Assembly: GCA_010094045.1 (NCBI GenBank)
Contig: ML986689.1
Location: 7,265 to 71,264, forward strand
Reading direction: 5' to 3'
Source of the DNA: Lojkania enalia
Taxonomy: Eukaryota; Ascomycota; Dothideomycetes; Pleosporales
Length of the DNA: 64,000 nucleotides
Shown here: positions 1 through 14,000 of the stretch, one piece after another
Layout: every line of letters begins with the position of its first letter
Position numbering within the stretch: position 1 is the stretch's first letter
Translations under genes and position numbers: made by a program
The notes under the pieces: generated by a model
The model's input: the letters and a program-made list of their open reading frames with translations, nothing else
Told to the model about the DNA's origin: nothing
Databases searched by the model: none

Positions 1-1092
1 GGCTGTTATAAATAGATTCTAGTATAAAGAAATTTCTTTAAGAAGGTATTTACTAGTAAGAGCTAATACGCGTAGTTACTTATAAAGATACGTTTATTAA
101 TATAATATTAAGTAAAGTTTTTATAGTAAGTATAATTAACCTATATATCGGCTAGTAACTACTATTATAATAGTTTATTAATATTGCAATTTTATCGCGT
201 ATAGTAATAAGCGTTTACTAGCCTTAGTATATTACTAGGTTACTATTAACTAAACTTTCTTAACTAAATAATAACTTCTACTCTATATATATTATTACGC
301 GTCTCTAGAACCGTTAATTATTAAAGTATTACTAACGCTTTATAAAAAAAATTAATTAATATACTATTCTACCTATCTTCTAAAGCTTTTTTAAAGGCCT
401 TTTAGATTATCTACTTTTAGACTATATATATACTCGCCTGTAGGTAGTATATAATATTTTTCTTTCAGTTCTTAAGATTAAAAAAATACAAGTATTATAC
501 CTCGTAAAATAAAAAGTATAACCCTGTATAAATTATTTCTAATACTAGTAGAATATTTACTACTAATATACTTATAGATCCCCTCCTACTATAAGAAAGA
601 GTTTCTAGTCCTCCGGGGCTATCTTAAACTATAGATAGCAGCTTAATATATAAGGGATAAGGAGGATAAAAAGGTAGCTTTTAAGGCTGTTTTAGAGTCC
701 GTTTATAGCCTAGCGCTTATAGCCTAGGTTATAAGAAGTTAGAAAGATAGCCTTTTTATAGCTAGTATCTAGGTAGCTTTATTCTACTAGGGTACTAAAT
801 TGCTCTATCGGGTTTTAGCTTTAGAAGCTTTAGTATCTAGCCTTTAAGTTAATATCACGGCGCTCTCGGGCGGTTAAAGATAAGATAGAAAAGGTTTAAG
901 GAGAGTCTAGAGGGAAGGAAAGAAAAGGAGGGTAGAAGAGGAGAGAACTAGAAAGGTATCTAACAGCCTACTATTAGACCCTCCGGATTCTATAGAAGAG
1001 TAGTTTTGAGCCTATACTTTAGTTTTTAAAATCTACTACTTAACTCTTATATGTTATTATCTACTAGGTAATTTATATTCTCTATACTATCC

Positions 1093-4000
1093 TTATATAC
1101 CTTAATCTATTTAGCTAGAGCTTTTAAGGGTCCTAGGCGATTTAGATACTTATTATAAAAAGCTTTTAGCTTATAAGGTAAACCTATAAAGTTTAAGACT
1201 TTATATTAGATTAGGTTAAGATTATATCCTATCTATTTTATATAGTATTTAAGGGTCTTATAATATAATTTACTAGCTAGTATTTTCTTAACCTCCTACT
1301 CTTCTACCCTATTAATAGCGATAGCGGGTGGTTTTAGAGCTTCTTATTTAGGTAGAGGGTCTTAGGAGTTCTTATACAGCAGGTTTAATGCGAAGATATT
1401 ATATATACTCGACCCTAGGGGTAACTATAAATAGTATAAGTTTCTAACCTACTCTAGTACTTTAAAAGGACCCTTCTATTAATCGGATAGCTTTCGGCTT
1501 AGTCTCTAGACCGTAAAGTTCTTAGTATTTAAATAGACTATATTACCAATCTACTAATTAATTAGTTACTAGTAATAGTTAATAATAGATTATATACGAT
1601 TCTAAGCCTTCTTAATATTAGCCTTTACAGTTTCCTAGACTATATATATACGAGTTACTAGAGCTAAAGTATTCTTATAATTTAATTTATCTGTTGTAAT
1701 AATAGAATTAATAGAATATTTCTAATTCTAACTCTAATAGGGTTTAGATCTATATAAGATCTAATATAGGGATATTCTAATAGTTATATAAGGTAGAGTT
1801 GCTTATACTTAGTCGATTATAGGTAATAGAGAACTCTAGTTGTTCTAGTAGAAGGATATAAAAGGACGTAGTTTCTAATTAATATACTTGTTTATAATCT
1901 CTATCTATCTATTAGTTTCTTTATAATAAGTAGTAGATAGTTTAATCTTTACACCTAAAATATAGTAGAACTCAGACTAGAAACTAAATATAAACTAAAG
2001 TCCTTAGTCTAAAATAATAGTTTTAGGTATATAGCTAAAGTAGTATACCTATTAAATAAATAATTTAGCTATTCCCTATACGTTAATTATATAATAGTAG
2101 AGAATAGATATAGCTTATTTAGACAGGCGATTAATTACTACTATAATCTAATTATATCTAGACTTATCTATAGGAAAATTCTTAAAGTTAATATATAGGT
2201 ACTATATTAGTCGATTTAGTATAGAAAGTAGGTAGATAAAACCTAGGGTTCAGGTTTATATTAGATAAGCTTTATAGTATAAGATATAATTCTATATATA
2301 TTATTTATAAGTAGCTTTTATACCCTTCTAGTAGTACTTCTAAGATAGTAACTAATAGGTTTTAGTAGCGCTTAGGTATACGGAGGATACTTAGTTATAA
2401 GCCTCTTATATAAGTTATATATAAAGGCCTAAATCTAATAGAATATATAAGTAATTATTATAGAGGAGTAGTCTATTCTCTATCTAATACTTATAGGATA
2501 AAAGTATATGTTCCTATATAAAGGAGACTTAGTTTTCTTATAGTAATATGTTAATCAACTCTAAAGAGTCTAGTAATATAATCTACTCCTAACCTTTAAT
2601 AACGTTTAGTATAACTACTTAAATTATTATTTAGGTAATATAGGACTAGGCTAATTCAGTATTAATTTAGGGGTAAAGTTAATATAGTCTAAGTAGAATT
2701 CTCAACCAGTTATTAGTTTAAGCCGCTTTTAAGTTTTCTATATCTTATTTACGACGACTAAGGATATCTACTCTAGTATTATTCTTACCTAAAGTATACT
2801 TAATTCAGAACTAATATTAAACTAATTCTTTAGTCTAATAAACTTAATAAGTATTAAGTACCTTTATAGTTATAAAATATTTAAGTAAGCGATAATTAGT
2901 ATATATTAGAGTCTTAGTAGCTACTAAAGTAAGTTCTACCCTCTATTACTTAAACGTAGTAATAATTGTAAATAGTTCCTTATTATAGATCTCCCAGTTC
3001 AGTTCCGAACCAGATAGAACCTTATTATAGAATATTATAGGGTACTATTTTCCGTCGGAATATTTCTATAATAGTACTCCTACAACTATTCTATTAGAAG
3101 TATTAGTTTCTATTTTTATTTCTAACGCAGGGTCGAAGTAGTAGAAAGTAGGTATACTTAGTAGGGCTGACTTTAATTTCTTAAAGATAATATTACATTC
3201 TAAAGTCTATACGAAAGAAGTTATAGAACTCTATAATATAATAATTAGCTTTATAATACGCGAGAATTCCGGTATAAACTATTAATAGAATCTAGTAAAA
3301 TCTAAGAAGGATTTCACACCTGTTATAATAATAGGTAGCTACTAGTTATATAGTACTTCTACCTTCTCTAGATTAACCTTAAGGCCTTTATTTAAGAAAA
3401 TATAGCTAAAGTATTTAGTTCAGGTAATATAGAATTCGCTCTTCTTAATATTAACTTATAACCCTACTTAATATAATCTCTTAAGAACTTTCTTAACATA
3501 GATAGTATATATCGCCTCATCTTCAAAGTAGATAAAAATATCATCTAGGTAAGTAATATAGAAGTTATCTAGGTAGTTAATTAGTACGTCGTTTATATAG
3601 TACTAGTAAGTTACTAGACCGTTATATAATTTAAAAGGTAGAACTTTATACTTATAAGTTCTATAACGAGTTTAAAAGGTAGTATATTTCTTAGAACTAG
3701 AGTTTATTCTAATCTTATTAAAGGCCGCGCAAATATTAAACTTAGTAAAAATTACTACCTTAGTAGGTTTAGATAGAAGTTTATCTATATATAATATTAG
3801 ATATATATTCTTATAGGTAAGAGTATTAAGTTTATAATAATCTATATAGATATATAGGTTGCTATTAGATTTATAAATATAAAAAATTAAAAATGCAAAA
3901 GAACTCAGACTCTACTTAATATACCTATACTATAGATTATCTATAATATACTTCTTAGTTACCTTTAACTCCTTAACGTTCTATTTATATAATAGGCTGT

Positions 4001-6271
4001 AACTATTAGAGAAGGGTTTTATAAGAATAATCTTATAATTATAAGAGTAGTATTCTAGTAATTAATAAGCTGTAGTTTTACTAAATATATCCTAATATCT
4101 ATAGTATTTAGATAACAATCAGAGATTTACTAGTACTTCGTTTTTAGCCTTATCTTCCAGCTCTAGGGCTTACTTATCTTTAATTAGCTGCTCGATTTCG
4201 TATAGAAACGTAGAGAAAAACTCGTTCTCTTTCCTCTTTATATTAAAGTAGAAAGTATTAACTATAATAAGAGTAATAATAGAAGAATAGATTTTCTTTG
4301 GATCGGATTTAGACTTTATTATATATGGGTATATAGAAGCTCTAAGCTTATTTAGACTATAAGCTATAAGAGATTAATATAGTTTTAGCAGTCTTAATAA
4401 ACCTTTAATATAATAGATAGTCGGACTATAGAACTACTAATACTAGTTCTTTTCCTATAGAGCGTTGCGTCGCTAGATATCTAGCTCTACCTTCTTATTG
4501 TATACTAGCTGAGTTAATTATATAAGAAGAGGAGGTGATAGATTATAAGTAGTAGGATATTTAAAGGGCTATATAATCTAATTCTTATCTATATCTAACT
4601 AGAGTTGAAAGTAATATAACTATTTAATACTAATAATATAATCCTAAGTATTTAGGTCTATAATAATAAATAGATAGTTTTAGATAGTTCTTCTATTAAT
4701 TTACAGATATAAGTAGATATACTAATTAACTAGAGTTTAAATTCGGTCCTAAAAACTTTTAACAGTAATTTTAAAGGGTAAGTACTATATTAATATATAT
4801 AGGGTTTAGAAGAGCGATCTAACTATTATAGAATTAAAGAATAAGAAGCCTTAGGCGCTAGTATTAATAAGGGTATTTAATTATATACCAACGCTTTTTA
4901 AATATAGAATAGTAGAGATTCAGAAGTACTTTCCTCTAAATAAATACGACAAATTAATATTTAATAAATTATACCTATTTAAGTCTAAGATAGAGAGTTT
5001 TCTTAAGCGTTTCTATTTCCCACCTAAGAACTATCTAGATAGTACTTATTTGCGTCTAGGAACTCTTCTTTCTTAATCTCCTCTTATTTAACCTCTATCT
5101 CTTATACTTTAAGAACTATATATTTGTTCGCGAAGTATTTTAGTTTACTATAGTTATAGTAATTACCTAGAGTTATATATCTTTTAGGTATAAGAGTCTT
5201 ACTAGGTTATTAAGAAGCGATTATAGTAGAACGAGATATTAATACTAGAGTAGATTAGAGTAATATTAGATTATAGGTTACCTTAGATAAACTCTTAAAA
5301 ACCTTCTAATACCAATCCGAATTTATTTTAGCTGTAACTTATAGGCTAATAGTTCGTTCTAGAAGGTTAAGAATATTCCTCCTTTCTATATTATAGGCTA
5401 TTAAGTAGGCAACTATAACGTTAAAGGAGCTTTTCTATATAAGCTTAAAGCTAAGGTTTAGTATTTTTAGACTAGAGAGAATCTTATTCTATAGGTAGAA
5501 GAACTACTTAGATTAGGATACGGATCCCCTAATAGCTATACTAATAAAGCGAGCTTTAAAAGTTAAGATTACTTCTCCCTTATTTATTCTTAGGACCTAA
5601 AACGCCTATTATACCTCTATCTCTTTATTATCTATAATAAAATATAATTATAGAAGTAAAATTATTTCTTTAGTATTCTTAAACTAATATTAGTCTAATT
5701 TAGCTAGGTATTTTAGCTCTAGATACCCTTTCGTAGTACTAGAGGTATATCTCTATACTAACGCTATATATATATACTCTATCTAATAGTAATCTATATT
5801 AATCTTAAATTAGTCTAGGATTAAAGCTTACTATTATTTAAATATAGGTTTATTACTATCTATAAAGCTTTTAATCTTAGGTATACGTTTAGTAAGGTAG
5901 GCTTAAGGGGGCTTAAGGGTGGCTAAGAGGTTTCTTACTAGAGGAGTTGTAAAAATTTTCTAGCGTATTATTAGTTCTAATTTAGTAGTTTATAGAGGTT
6001 AATTAGAACTAATAGTTCTCTATTATATTAAGTATACAATCTCCTCTTATAAAATTACAATTTATTCCTTAAGGGTTAGTTTACTCTAATTTTCCTCTAA
6101 ATTAGATAGGTTCTTTACTACTAGTCTTATAGAAAGGGGTCCGCCTATTATAGGGCCCCTTATAGGAGGTAACAGTTGTTCTACACGCGTAGATAGAAGC
6201 TTACTCTTACTACAACTTATATATATATCGATTCTAGTATAGAAATTAGAAGGTAAATTATAGTTAAACAT
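1093..6271 (-). pseudogene. Degraded gag-pol of copy A
   Basis: Remnant Gag-Pol reading frame. The only stretch of 60 codons left open is at 6086-6271, the N-terminal part of gag, similar to copy C around 11083-11270. The reverse transcriptase box YLDD is still readable near 3540-3560 in the reverse complement, and the chromodomain at the C-terminus can be aligned with copy C. Non-functional: stops occur every few dozen codons. Confidence 0.8.
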
Positions 6272-6577
6272 CGGTAGTTACCTCTAATTCTAATAGGTTA
6301 TTAGTAGTCTCTAAGTTTCTACCTAAGTGCACTTTACGCAGTTTTTCTAAAGGTAATCCTAATTATAGGGGATAGGAAGTTCTAAACCTAAAGGTTTTAG
6401 TTAATAAAAAGTCTTTAAGATCCTATTTAAGTAACTAAATAATTTAATATAATAGTATATAAGTATTATAATCTAAACTAAATTAGGTATATTTTAGACT
6501 TAAATATATTTAAATAAATAATCGATGTAATATTATTAAAGAGGCTGTTACTAGTAGTATTAAGTTTTTCTATATAA

Positions 6578-6837
6578 TATAATAGTATAGGTAAGATAAT
6601 AGGTTTAAATATAGTATAAATCTATTTAAAGGTATATAGGAGTATATAGGGGATTAGGGACCTGGGAATTCTATTAACACCTATAGGCCTTATATAAAAG
6701 GATATAGAAAAACTACTAAACTACTTATAAGGGAGTGTATAATTATATACGAATAGGAAAAGGGGTAGAACCGGGGGTAGGATAAGATAAGTAAAAAGAT
6801 AAAGTTTTTTATAGAACGATTTCTTTGCATTGTTACA
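6578..6837 (-). repeat. 5' LTR of copy A (260 bp)
   Basis: Reverse complement begins TGTAACAATGCAAAG and aligns along its length with the 279-bp LTRs of copies B and C. It lacks about 19 bp near its start (the segment reading GCTTTATATATAACC in the other copies), which accounts for the length difference. The inner end is at 6578, where the shared internal sequence begins. Confidence 0.88.
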
Positions 6838-8540
6838 CCTAGATAAGAATAATACTAGAGTAGATATCCTTAGCCGTTATAAATAAGATATAAAAAACTT
6901 AAAAGCGGCTTAAACTAACAACTAGTTAAGAGTTCTATTTAGATTGTATTAACTTTACCCCCAAATTAATGCTGAATTAGCCTAGTCCTATATTACTTAA
7001 ATAATAACTTAAGCGGCTATATTAAACGTTATTAAAGGCTAGAAGTAGGTTATATTACTAGACTTTCTAGAGTTGATCGATATATTACTATAGAAAAACC
7101 GAGCCTCCTTTACATAAGAATATACCTTCTTACTCTATAAATATCGGATAGAGAATAGACTACTCCTCTATAATAATTGCTTATATATTCTATTAGATTT
7201 AGGCCTTTATACGCGGCTTATATAAGAGGCTTATAACTAAGTATCCTCTATATACCTAAGTACTATTAAAACCTATTAGTTACTATTCTAGAAGTACTAC
7301 TAAAAGAGTATAGAGGTTATTTATAAACGATATATACGGAATTATATTTTATACTATAAAGCTTATCTAATATAAACTTAAACCCTAGGTTTTACCTATC
7401 TACTTTCTATACTAAATTAACTAATATAGCACCTATATATTAACTTTAAGAATTTTTCTATAGATAAGTCCGGATATAATTAGATTATAGTAGTAATTAA
7501 TTGCCTATCTAAATAAGCGGTATCTATCCCCTACTATTATATAATTAACGTATAGGGAATAGCTAAATTGTTTATTTAATAGGTGTACCGTTTTAGCTAT
7601 ATACCTAAAACTATTATTTTAGACTAAAAACCTTAGTTTATATCTAGTTTCTAGTCCAAATTCTGCTATATTTTAGGCGTAAAGATTAAACTATCTACTA
7701 CTTATTATAAAGAGACTAACGGATAGATAGAGATTATAAATAAGTATATTAATTAGAGACTATACCCTTTTATATCCTTCTACTAGAACAACTAGAGTTC
7801 TCTATTACTTATAATCGACTAAGTATAAGCGACTCTACCCTATACAACTATTAGAATATCCCTATATTAGATCTTATATAAATTTAAGCCCTATTAGAGT
7901 TAGAATTAAAAATATTCTATTAATCCTATTACTATAACAGATAAATTAAATTATAAGAACGCTTTAGTTCTAGTAACTTATATATATATAGCTTAAGAAA
8001 CCGTAAAGGCTAATATTAAGAAGGTTTAGAATCGTATACAATCTATTATTAACTATTACTAGTAACCGATCGATTAGTAGATAGGTAATATAGTCTACCT
8101 AAATATTAAGAACTTTATAGTTTAAAGACTAAGCCGAAAGCTATCCGATTAATAAGAGGGCCCTTTTAAAGTACTAGAATAGGTTAGAAACTTATACTAT
8201 CTACAGCTACCCTTAGAGTTGAAAATATATAATGTCTTCGTACTAAACCTACTATATAAGAACCCCTAGGACCCTCTACTAGAGTAAGAAGCTCCAAAAC
8301 CACCCACTATCACTATTAAGAGGGTAGAAGAGTAGGAGGTTACAGAAATACTAGCTAGTAAGCTATATTATAAGACCCTTAAATACTATATAAAATAGGT
8401 AAGATATAATCTTAACCTAGTCTAGTATAAAGTCTTAAATTTTATAGGTTCGCTTTATAAGCTAAAAGCTTTTTATAATAAGTATCTGAATTAACTAAAA
8501 CTTCTAAAAGCCTTAACTAAATAGATTAAAGTATATAAGA
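6838..8540 (+). pseudogene. Degraded pol (RNase H end, integrase, chromodomain) of copy B
   Basis: Collinear with the better preserved copy C frame: the RNase H end (NNTRxDIL-type) is at the junction, the integrase core follows, and a chromodomain-like segment lies at about 8330-8540. Many in-frame stops; no open frame survives. Confidence 0.75.
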
Positions 8541-9690
8541 ATAGTATAGAGAATATAGATTATCTAGTAGATAATAATATATAAGAGTTAAGTAGTAGAT
8601 TAGAAAACTAAAGTATAGGCCTAAAATTACTCCTCTATAGAATCTAGAGGGTCTAATAGTAGGCTGTTAAATACTTCTCTAGTTCTCTTCTCTTCTACTC
8701 TCCTTCCTCTTTCTTTCTTCTAGACTTCTCTTAAATCTCTTCTACTTTATCTTTAACCGCCTAAGAGCGCCGCGATATTAGTTTAAAAATTAGATACTAA
8801 AGTCTTTAGAGCTAAAACTTAATAGAGCAACTTAGTACTCTAGTAGAATAAAACTATCTAAATACTAACTATAAAAAGGCTATCTTTCTAACTCTTTACA
8901 ACCTAGGTTATAAGTACTAGATTATAAGTAAACTCTAAAATAACCTTAAAAGCTACTTTTTTATTTTTCTTATCCCCTATATATTAGGCTACTATCTATA
9001 GTTTAAGATAGCTTTAAAGGACTAGAAACTCCTTCTTATAGTAGAAGGGGATCTATAAATATATTAGTAATAAGTATTCTACTAGTATTAGATACGATTT
9101 ATATAGGGTTATACTTTTTATTTTATAAGGTATAATACTTGCATTTTTTTAATCTTAGAAATTAAAAGGTAAATATTATATACTACCTATAGGTAAGCGC
9201 GTATATAGCTTAAAAGTAGATAATTTAGAAGGCTTCTAAAGAGGCTCTAAAAGGTAGGTAGAGTAGTATATTAATTAATTTTTCTATAAGGTATTAATAA
9301 TACTTTAATAATTAACGGTTTTAGGGATATATAATAATACGTATAGAGTAGAAGTTGTTATTTAGTTAAGAAAGCTTAGTTAATAGTAACCTAGTAATAT
9401 ACTAAGGCTAGTAAATACTTATTATTATACGCGACAAAATTATAATATTAATAAACTATTATAATAGTAGTTACTAGCTAATATATAGGTTAATTATACT
9501 TACTATAAAAACCTTACTTAATATTATATTAATATATAAACGCATCTCTATAAACAACTATATATATTAGCTTTTACTAATAAATACCTCCTTAAAAAAA
9601 TTTCTTTATACTAGAACCTATTTATAATAACTCTAATTCCCTCCTAAACTAATATAGATAGGAACTATCAGCCTATAAGAAGGGGGGTAG

Positions 9691-9969
9691 TATAATAATA
9701 CGAAGAAATCGTTCTATAAAAAGCTTTATATATAACCTTATCCTAAAGCTTTTTACTTATCTTATCCTACCCCCAGCTCCGCCTCTTTTCCCTTCTATAT
9801 ATAGTTATATACTCCTTTATAAGTAGTTTAGTAGTTCTTCTATATCCTTTTATATAAGGCTTATAAGTATTAATAGAATTCCTAGGTTCCTAAACCCCTA
9901 TATACTTCTATATACCTCTAAGTAGATTTATACTATATTTAGACGTATTATTTTACCTATACTATTATA
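9691..9969 (+). repeat. 3' LTR of copy B (279 bp)
   Basis: Starts TATAATAATACGAAG directly after a purine tract ending AGGGGGGTAG and ends CTATACTATTATA. Same length as both LTRs of copy C. The expected terminal TG..CA has become TA..TA, consistent with RIP transitions. Confidence 0.88.
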
Positions 9970-10496
9970 CTATATTTTATAATTATATTCTATATAAGCT
10001 TAAACTATATATTAATAACTTCTAAATTCTCTTATTTTATTCTTTAACAATCCTTTACTTAATTAAAGGCTGTTTTAAACTCGTTTATACGCGCTATAAA
10101 TCGTTTAGGCTAATTCTTTCTTATAAATATTCTACTATATACGCTTAATAGTTTATCTACTATATCTACTACTTTATATAGCTAGAGTATAAATCCTTGT
10201 AAATTACGGTTAAGAATATATTATATAATTGTTTAGTCTTCGGTTACTATAAGCTTCTAGTAATTTAGTTGTATATAAGAGTAAAACGCGATTCTATAAA
10301 GTTAAGTAGAGAGTTGTTAATATTATATATTAAAAGTTATAGCAGCACGTTACACGCTCTTAAACTAGCCTAATTTATACGCCTATAAGATAAGCTTAAT
10401 TCTACCTTCTTGTTAAATTAATAGAAGGTTGTATTATAGATTTATTATAGTTCGTACGTAGTGTTTATAATGCTAAGAAAAAGTAGCTGCTTTAAT
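9970..10496. other. AT-rich DNA between copies B and C
   Basis: About 0.5 kb of strongly AT-shifted sequence with no open frame and no match that I can see to the chromovirus. Probably an older RIP-altered repeat that served as target for C; its last five bases (10492-10496, TTAAT) are the 5' target duplication of C. Confidence 0.5.
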
Positions 10497-10775
10497 TGTA
10501 ATGATGCAAAGAAATCGTTCTATGAAAAGCTTCATATACAACCTTATCCTAAAGCTTTTTACTTATCTTATCCTACCCCCGGTTCCACCCCTTTTCCCAT
10601 CCGTATATAGTTGTACACTCCCTTATAAGTAGCTTAGTAGTTTTTCTATATCCTTTCGTACAAGGCCTATAGGTGTTAATAGAATTCTTAGGTCTCTGAA
10701 CCCCTATATACTCCTATATACCTCTGAGTAGATTCGTACCGTATTTAGACCTATTATCTTATCTGCGCCGTTATA
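10497..10775 (+). repeat. 5' LTR of copy C
   Basis: Begins TGTAATGATGCAAAG after the TTAAT duplication and ends GCCGTTATA. Clearly less mutated than its partner at 17412-17690: it keeps TG at the start and several G/C positions that are A/T in the 3' LTR. Confidence 0.92.
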
Positions 10776-11082
10776 TTATATAGAAAAACTTAATACTACT
10801 AGTAACGGCCTCTTTAATAATATCGCATCGATTGTTTATTTAAATATATCTAAGTCCGAGATATACCCGATTTAGTTTAGGTTGTAATACTTATATACTG
10901 TTATATTAAATTATTTAGTTACCTAGATAGGATCTTAAAGACCTCTTATTAACTAAAGCCTTTAGGTTTAGAACTTTCTATCCCCTACGATTAGGATTGC
11001 CTTTAGAAAAGCCGCGTAGAGTACGTCTAGGTAGAAACTTAGAGACTACTAATAACCTATTAGAATCGGAGGCAACCGCTGA

Positions 11083-14000
11083 TATCTAACTATAATTCAC
11101 CTTCTAATTCCTATACTAGAATTAATACACGCGTAAGTTGTAGTAAGAGTAAGCTTCTATCTACGCGTGTGGAACAACTATTATCTCTTATAGGGGGCCC
11201 TGCAACAGGCGGACCCCTTTTTATAGGACTAGTAGTAAAGAACCTATCTAATTTAGAGGGAAATTAGAGCGAACTTACCCTTAAGAAATAAATTACAATT
11301 TTACAAGAGGAGATCGCACGCTTAATACGATAGAGAACTATTAGTCCTAATTAACCTCTATAAACCACCAAATCAGCACTAATAATATACTAAGAAACTT
11401 TTGTAACTCCCCTAGCAAGAAACCTCTCGGCCACCCTTAAGCCCCCTTAAGCCTACCTTACTAAACGCACGCCTAAGATTAAAAGCTTTATAGATGGTAA
11501 TAAACCTATATTTAAATAATAGCAAGCCTCGATCCTAGACCGACTTAAAATTAATATAGATTACTATCAGATAGAGTATATACGTATAGCATTAGTATAG
11601 AAATATACCTCTAGTACTGCGAAAGGGTATCTAGAGCTAAAATACCTAGCCGAATTAGACTAGTATCGGTTTAAGAATGCTAAAGAAATAATTTTACTTC
11701 TACAATCGTATTTTATTATAGGTAATAAAGAGATAGAGGTATAACAGGCGTTTTAGGTCTTAAAGATAAATAAGGGAGAAACGTTCCCAACTTTTAAAGC
11801 TCGCTTTATTAGTACAGCTATTAGGGGATCCGTATCTGAATCTGAGTGGTTCTTCTACCTATAAGATAAGATTCTCTCCAGCTTAAGGATACTAAACCTT
11901 AGCTTTAAACTTATATAGAAAGACTCCTTTAATACTATAGTTGCCTACTTAACAGCCTACGATATAGAAAGGAGGAGTATTCCTAACCTCCTGGAACGAA
12001 CTATTAGCCCTCAGGTTGTAGCTAAAACAAATTTAAAGCGGTACTAGAAGGCTTCTAAAAGTTTATCTAAGGTAACCTACAATCTAATACTACCCTAGTC
12101 TATCCTAGTATTAATACCTTATTCTACTATAATCGCTCCCTAACAACCTAGTAAGACTCCTACACCTGAAAGGTATATAACCCTAGATAATTACTATAAT
12201 TATAGTAAACTAGAACACTTTATAAATAAATATATAGTCCTTAAAGTATAAGAGATAGAGGTTAAATAAGAGAAAATTAAGGAAGAAGAGTTTTTAGACG
12301 TAAATAAATACCACCCGGATAGTTCTCGGGTAGGAAATAGAGATATCTAGGAAAACTCTCCGTCCTAGGCTTAAGTAGATACGACTTATCAAACATCGAT
12401 TTATCGTATTTATTTAGAGGAAAGTACTTCTAAATCCCTACTGTTCTATATTTAAAAGGCGTTAGTATACAACTAAACGCCTTTATTAATACTAGCACCT
12501 AAGGCTTCCTATTCCTTAATTCTATAGTAGCTAGATCGCTCTCCTAAGCCCTATATATATTAATATAGTACTTACCCTTTAAAATTACCGTTAAAGGTTT
12601 TTAGGACCGAATCTAAACCCTAGTTAATTAATATATCCGCTTGCACCTGCGAATTAATAGAAGAACTATCTAAAACTACCTATTTATTATTATAAACCTA
12701 GGTACTTAGGATTGTATTATTAGCATTAAATAGTTATATTACTTTTAGCTCCAGCTAGATACGGATAAGAATTGGATTATATAGCCCTCTAAATATCCTA
12801 CTACTTATAATCTATTACCCCCTCTTCTTATATAATTAACTCAGCTAGCACGCAATAAGAAGGTAGAGCTAGATATCTAGCGATACAACGCTCTATAGGA
12901 AAAGGACTAGTATTAGTAGTCCTATAGTCTAACTATCTATCGTATTAAAAGTTTACTAAGACTACTAAAACTATATTAATTTCCTATAGCCTATAGTCTA
13001 AATAAGCTTAAAGCTCCCGCACGCCCGTATATAATAAAGTCCGAATCTAATCCGAAGAAAACCCGTTCTCCTATTATCGCTCTTATTACAGCTAATACTT
13101 TCCACTTTAATATAAAGAGGAAAGAGAACGAGTTTTTCTCTACGTCTCTATACGAAATCGAGCGGCTAATTAAAGATAAGTAAACCCTAGAGCTAGAAGA
13201 TAAGGCTGAAAACGAAGTACTAGTAAATCTCTAATTATTATCCAAATACTATAGGTATTAGGATATATTTAGTAAGATTGCGGCTTATTAATTACCAGAA
13301 TACCATTCTTATAATTATAAGATTATCCTTACAGAACTCCTCCCTAATAGTTATAGCCCGTTATATAAGTAGAATGTTGAGGAGCTGGAGGTAACTAAGA
13401 AGTATATTATAGATAATCTACGGAATGGGTATATTAAGTAGAGTCTAAGCTCTTTTATATCTCCAATCCTATACGTCCGCAAATTTAATAGCGACCTATA
13501 TATCTGCGTAGATTATCGTAAACTTAATACTCTTACCTATAAAAACATATATCTAATATCGTATATAGATAAACTCTTATCTAGGCCTACTAAAATAGTA
13601 ATCTTTACTAAGTTTAATATTCGCGCGGCCTTTAACAAGATTAGAATAGATTCTAGTTCTAAGGAATATACTACCTTTTAGACTCGATATAGAACCTATA
13701 AGTATAAAGTTCTACCTTTTAGATTATATAACAGTCTAGTAACTTACCAGTACTATATAAACGACGTACTAATTAACTATCTAGATAACTTCTATATTAC
13801 TTACCTAGACGATATTCTTATCTACTTTAAAGACGAGGCGATATATACTATCTACATTAAGAAAGTTCTTAAGAGATTACGTTAAGCAGGGTTACAAGTT
13901 AATATTAAGAAGAGCGAATTCTATATTACCCGAACTAAATACCTTAGCTATATCCTCTTAAATAAAGGCCTTAAGGTTAACCTAGAAAAGGTAGAAGTAC

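Larger units (their letters stand above)
1..6837 (-). mobile_element. Ty3/gypsy chromovirus copy A, RIP-degraded, 3' end off the left edge
   Basis: An LTR retrotransposon lying on the minus strand. Its 5' LTR is at 6578-6837 and its internal region runs leftward to base 1. It is collinear with complete copy C: A position = about 17353 minus C position, so base 1 matches C near 17352 and only the last ~60 internal bases and the 3' LTR are missing. By this mapping gag lies at about 5.3-6.3 kb, protease near 4.8-4.9 kb, reverse transcriptase at about 3.47-3.98 kb (YLDD box near 3540-3560), RNase H at about 2.7-3.2 kb, integrase at about 1.6-2.5 kb and the chromodomain at about 1.1-1.3 kb. All frames are full of stops, mostly TAG/TAA where tryptophan or glutamine codons are expected, as RIP would produce. 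It is inserted in copy B at 6837/6838; the flanking five bases are CCTAG, the partner duplication being off-window. Confidence 0.9.
6838..9969 (+). mobile_element. Chromovirus copy B, 3' part only, interrupted by copy A
   Basis: Begins abruptly at 6838 in sequence equal to copy C at 14560 (end of RNase H) and stays collinear (offset about 7722 bp) to its 3' LTR ending at 9969. It therefore holds the end of RNase H, the integrase (about 7.1-8.0 kb), the chromodomain (about 8.3-8.5 kb), a 3' non-coding region and the LTR. Its 5' part must lie left of the window, on the other side of copy A. It is the most AT-shifted copy along with A. The five bases after the LTR are CTATA (9970-9974). Confidence 0.88.

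Noticed and set aside
6086..6271. A 61-codon open frame on the minus strand in the AT-rich block
   Set aside because: It is the surviving start of gag in transposon copy A, not a separate gene.
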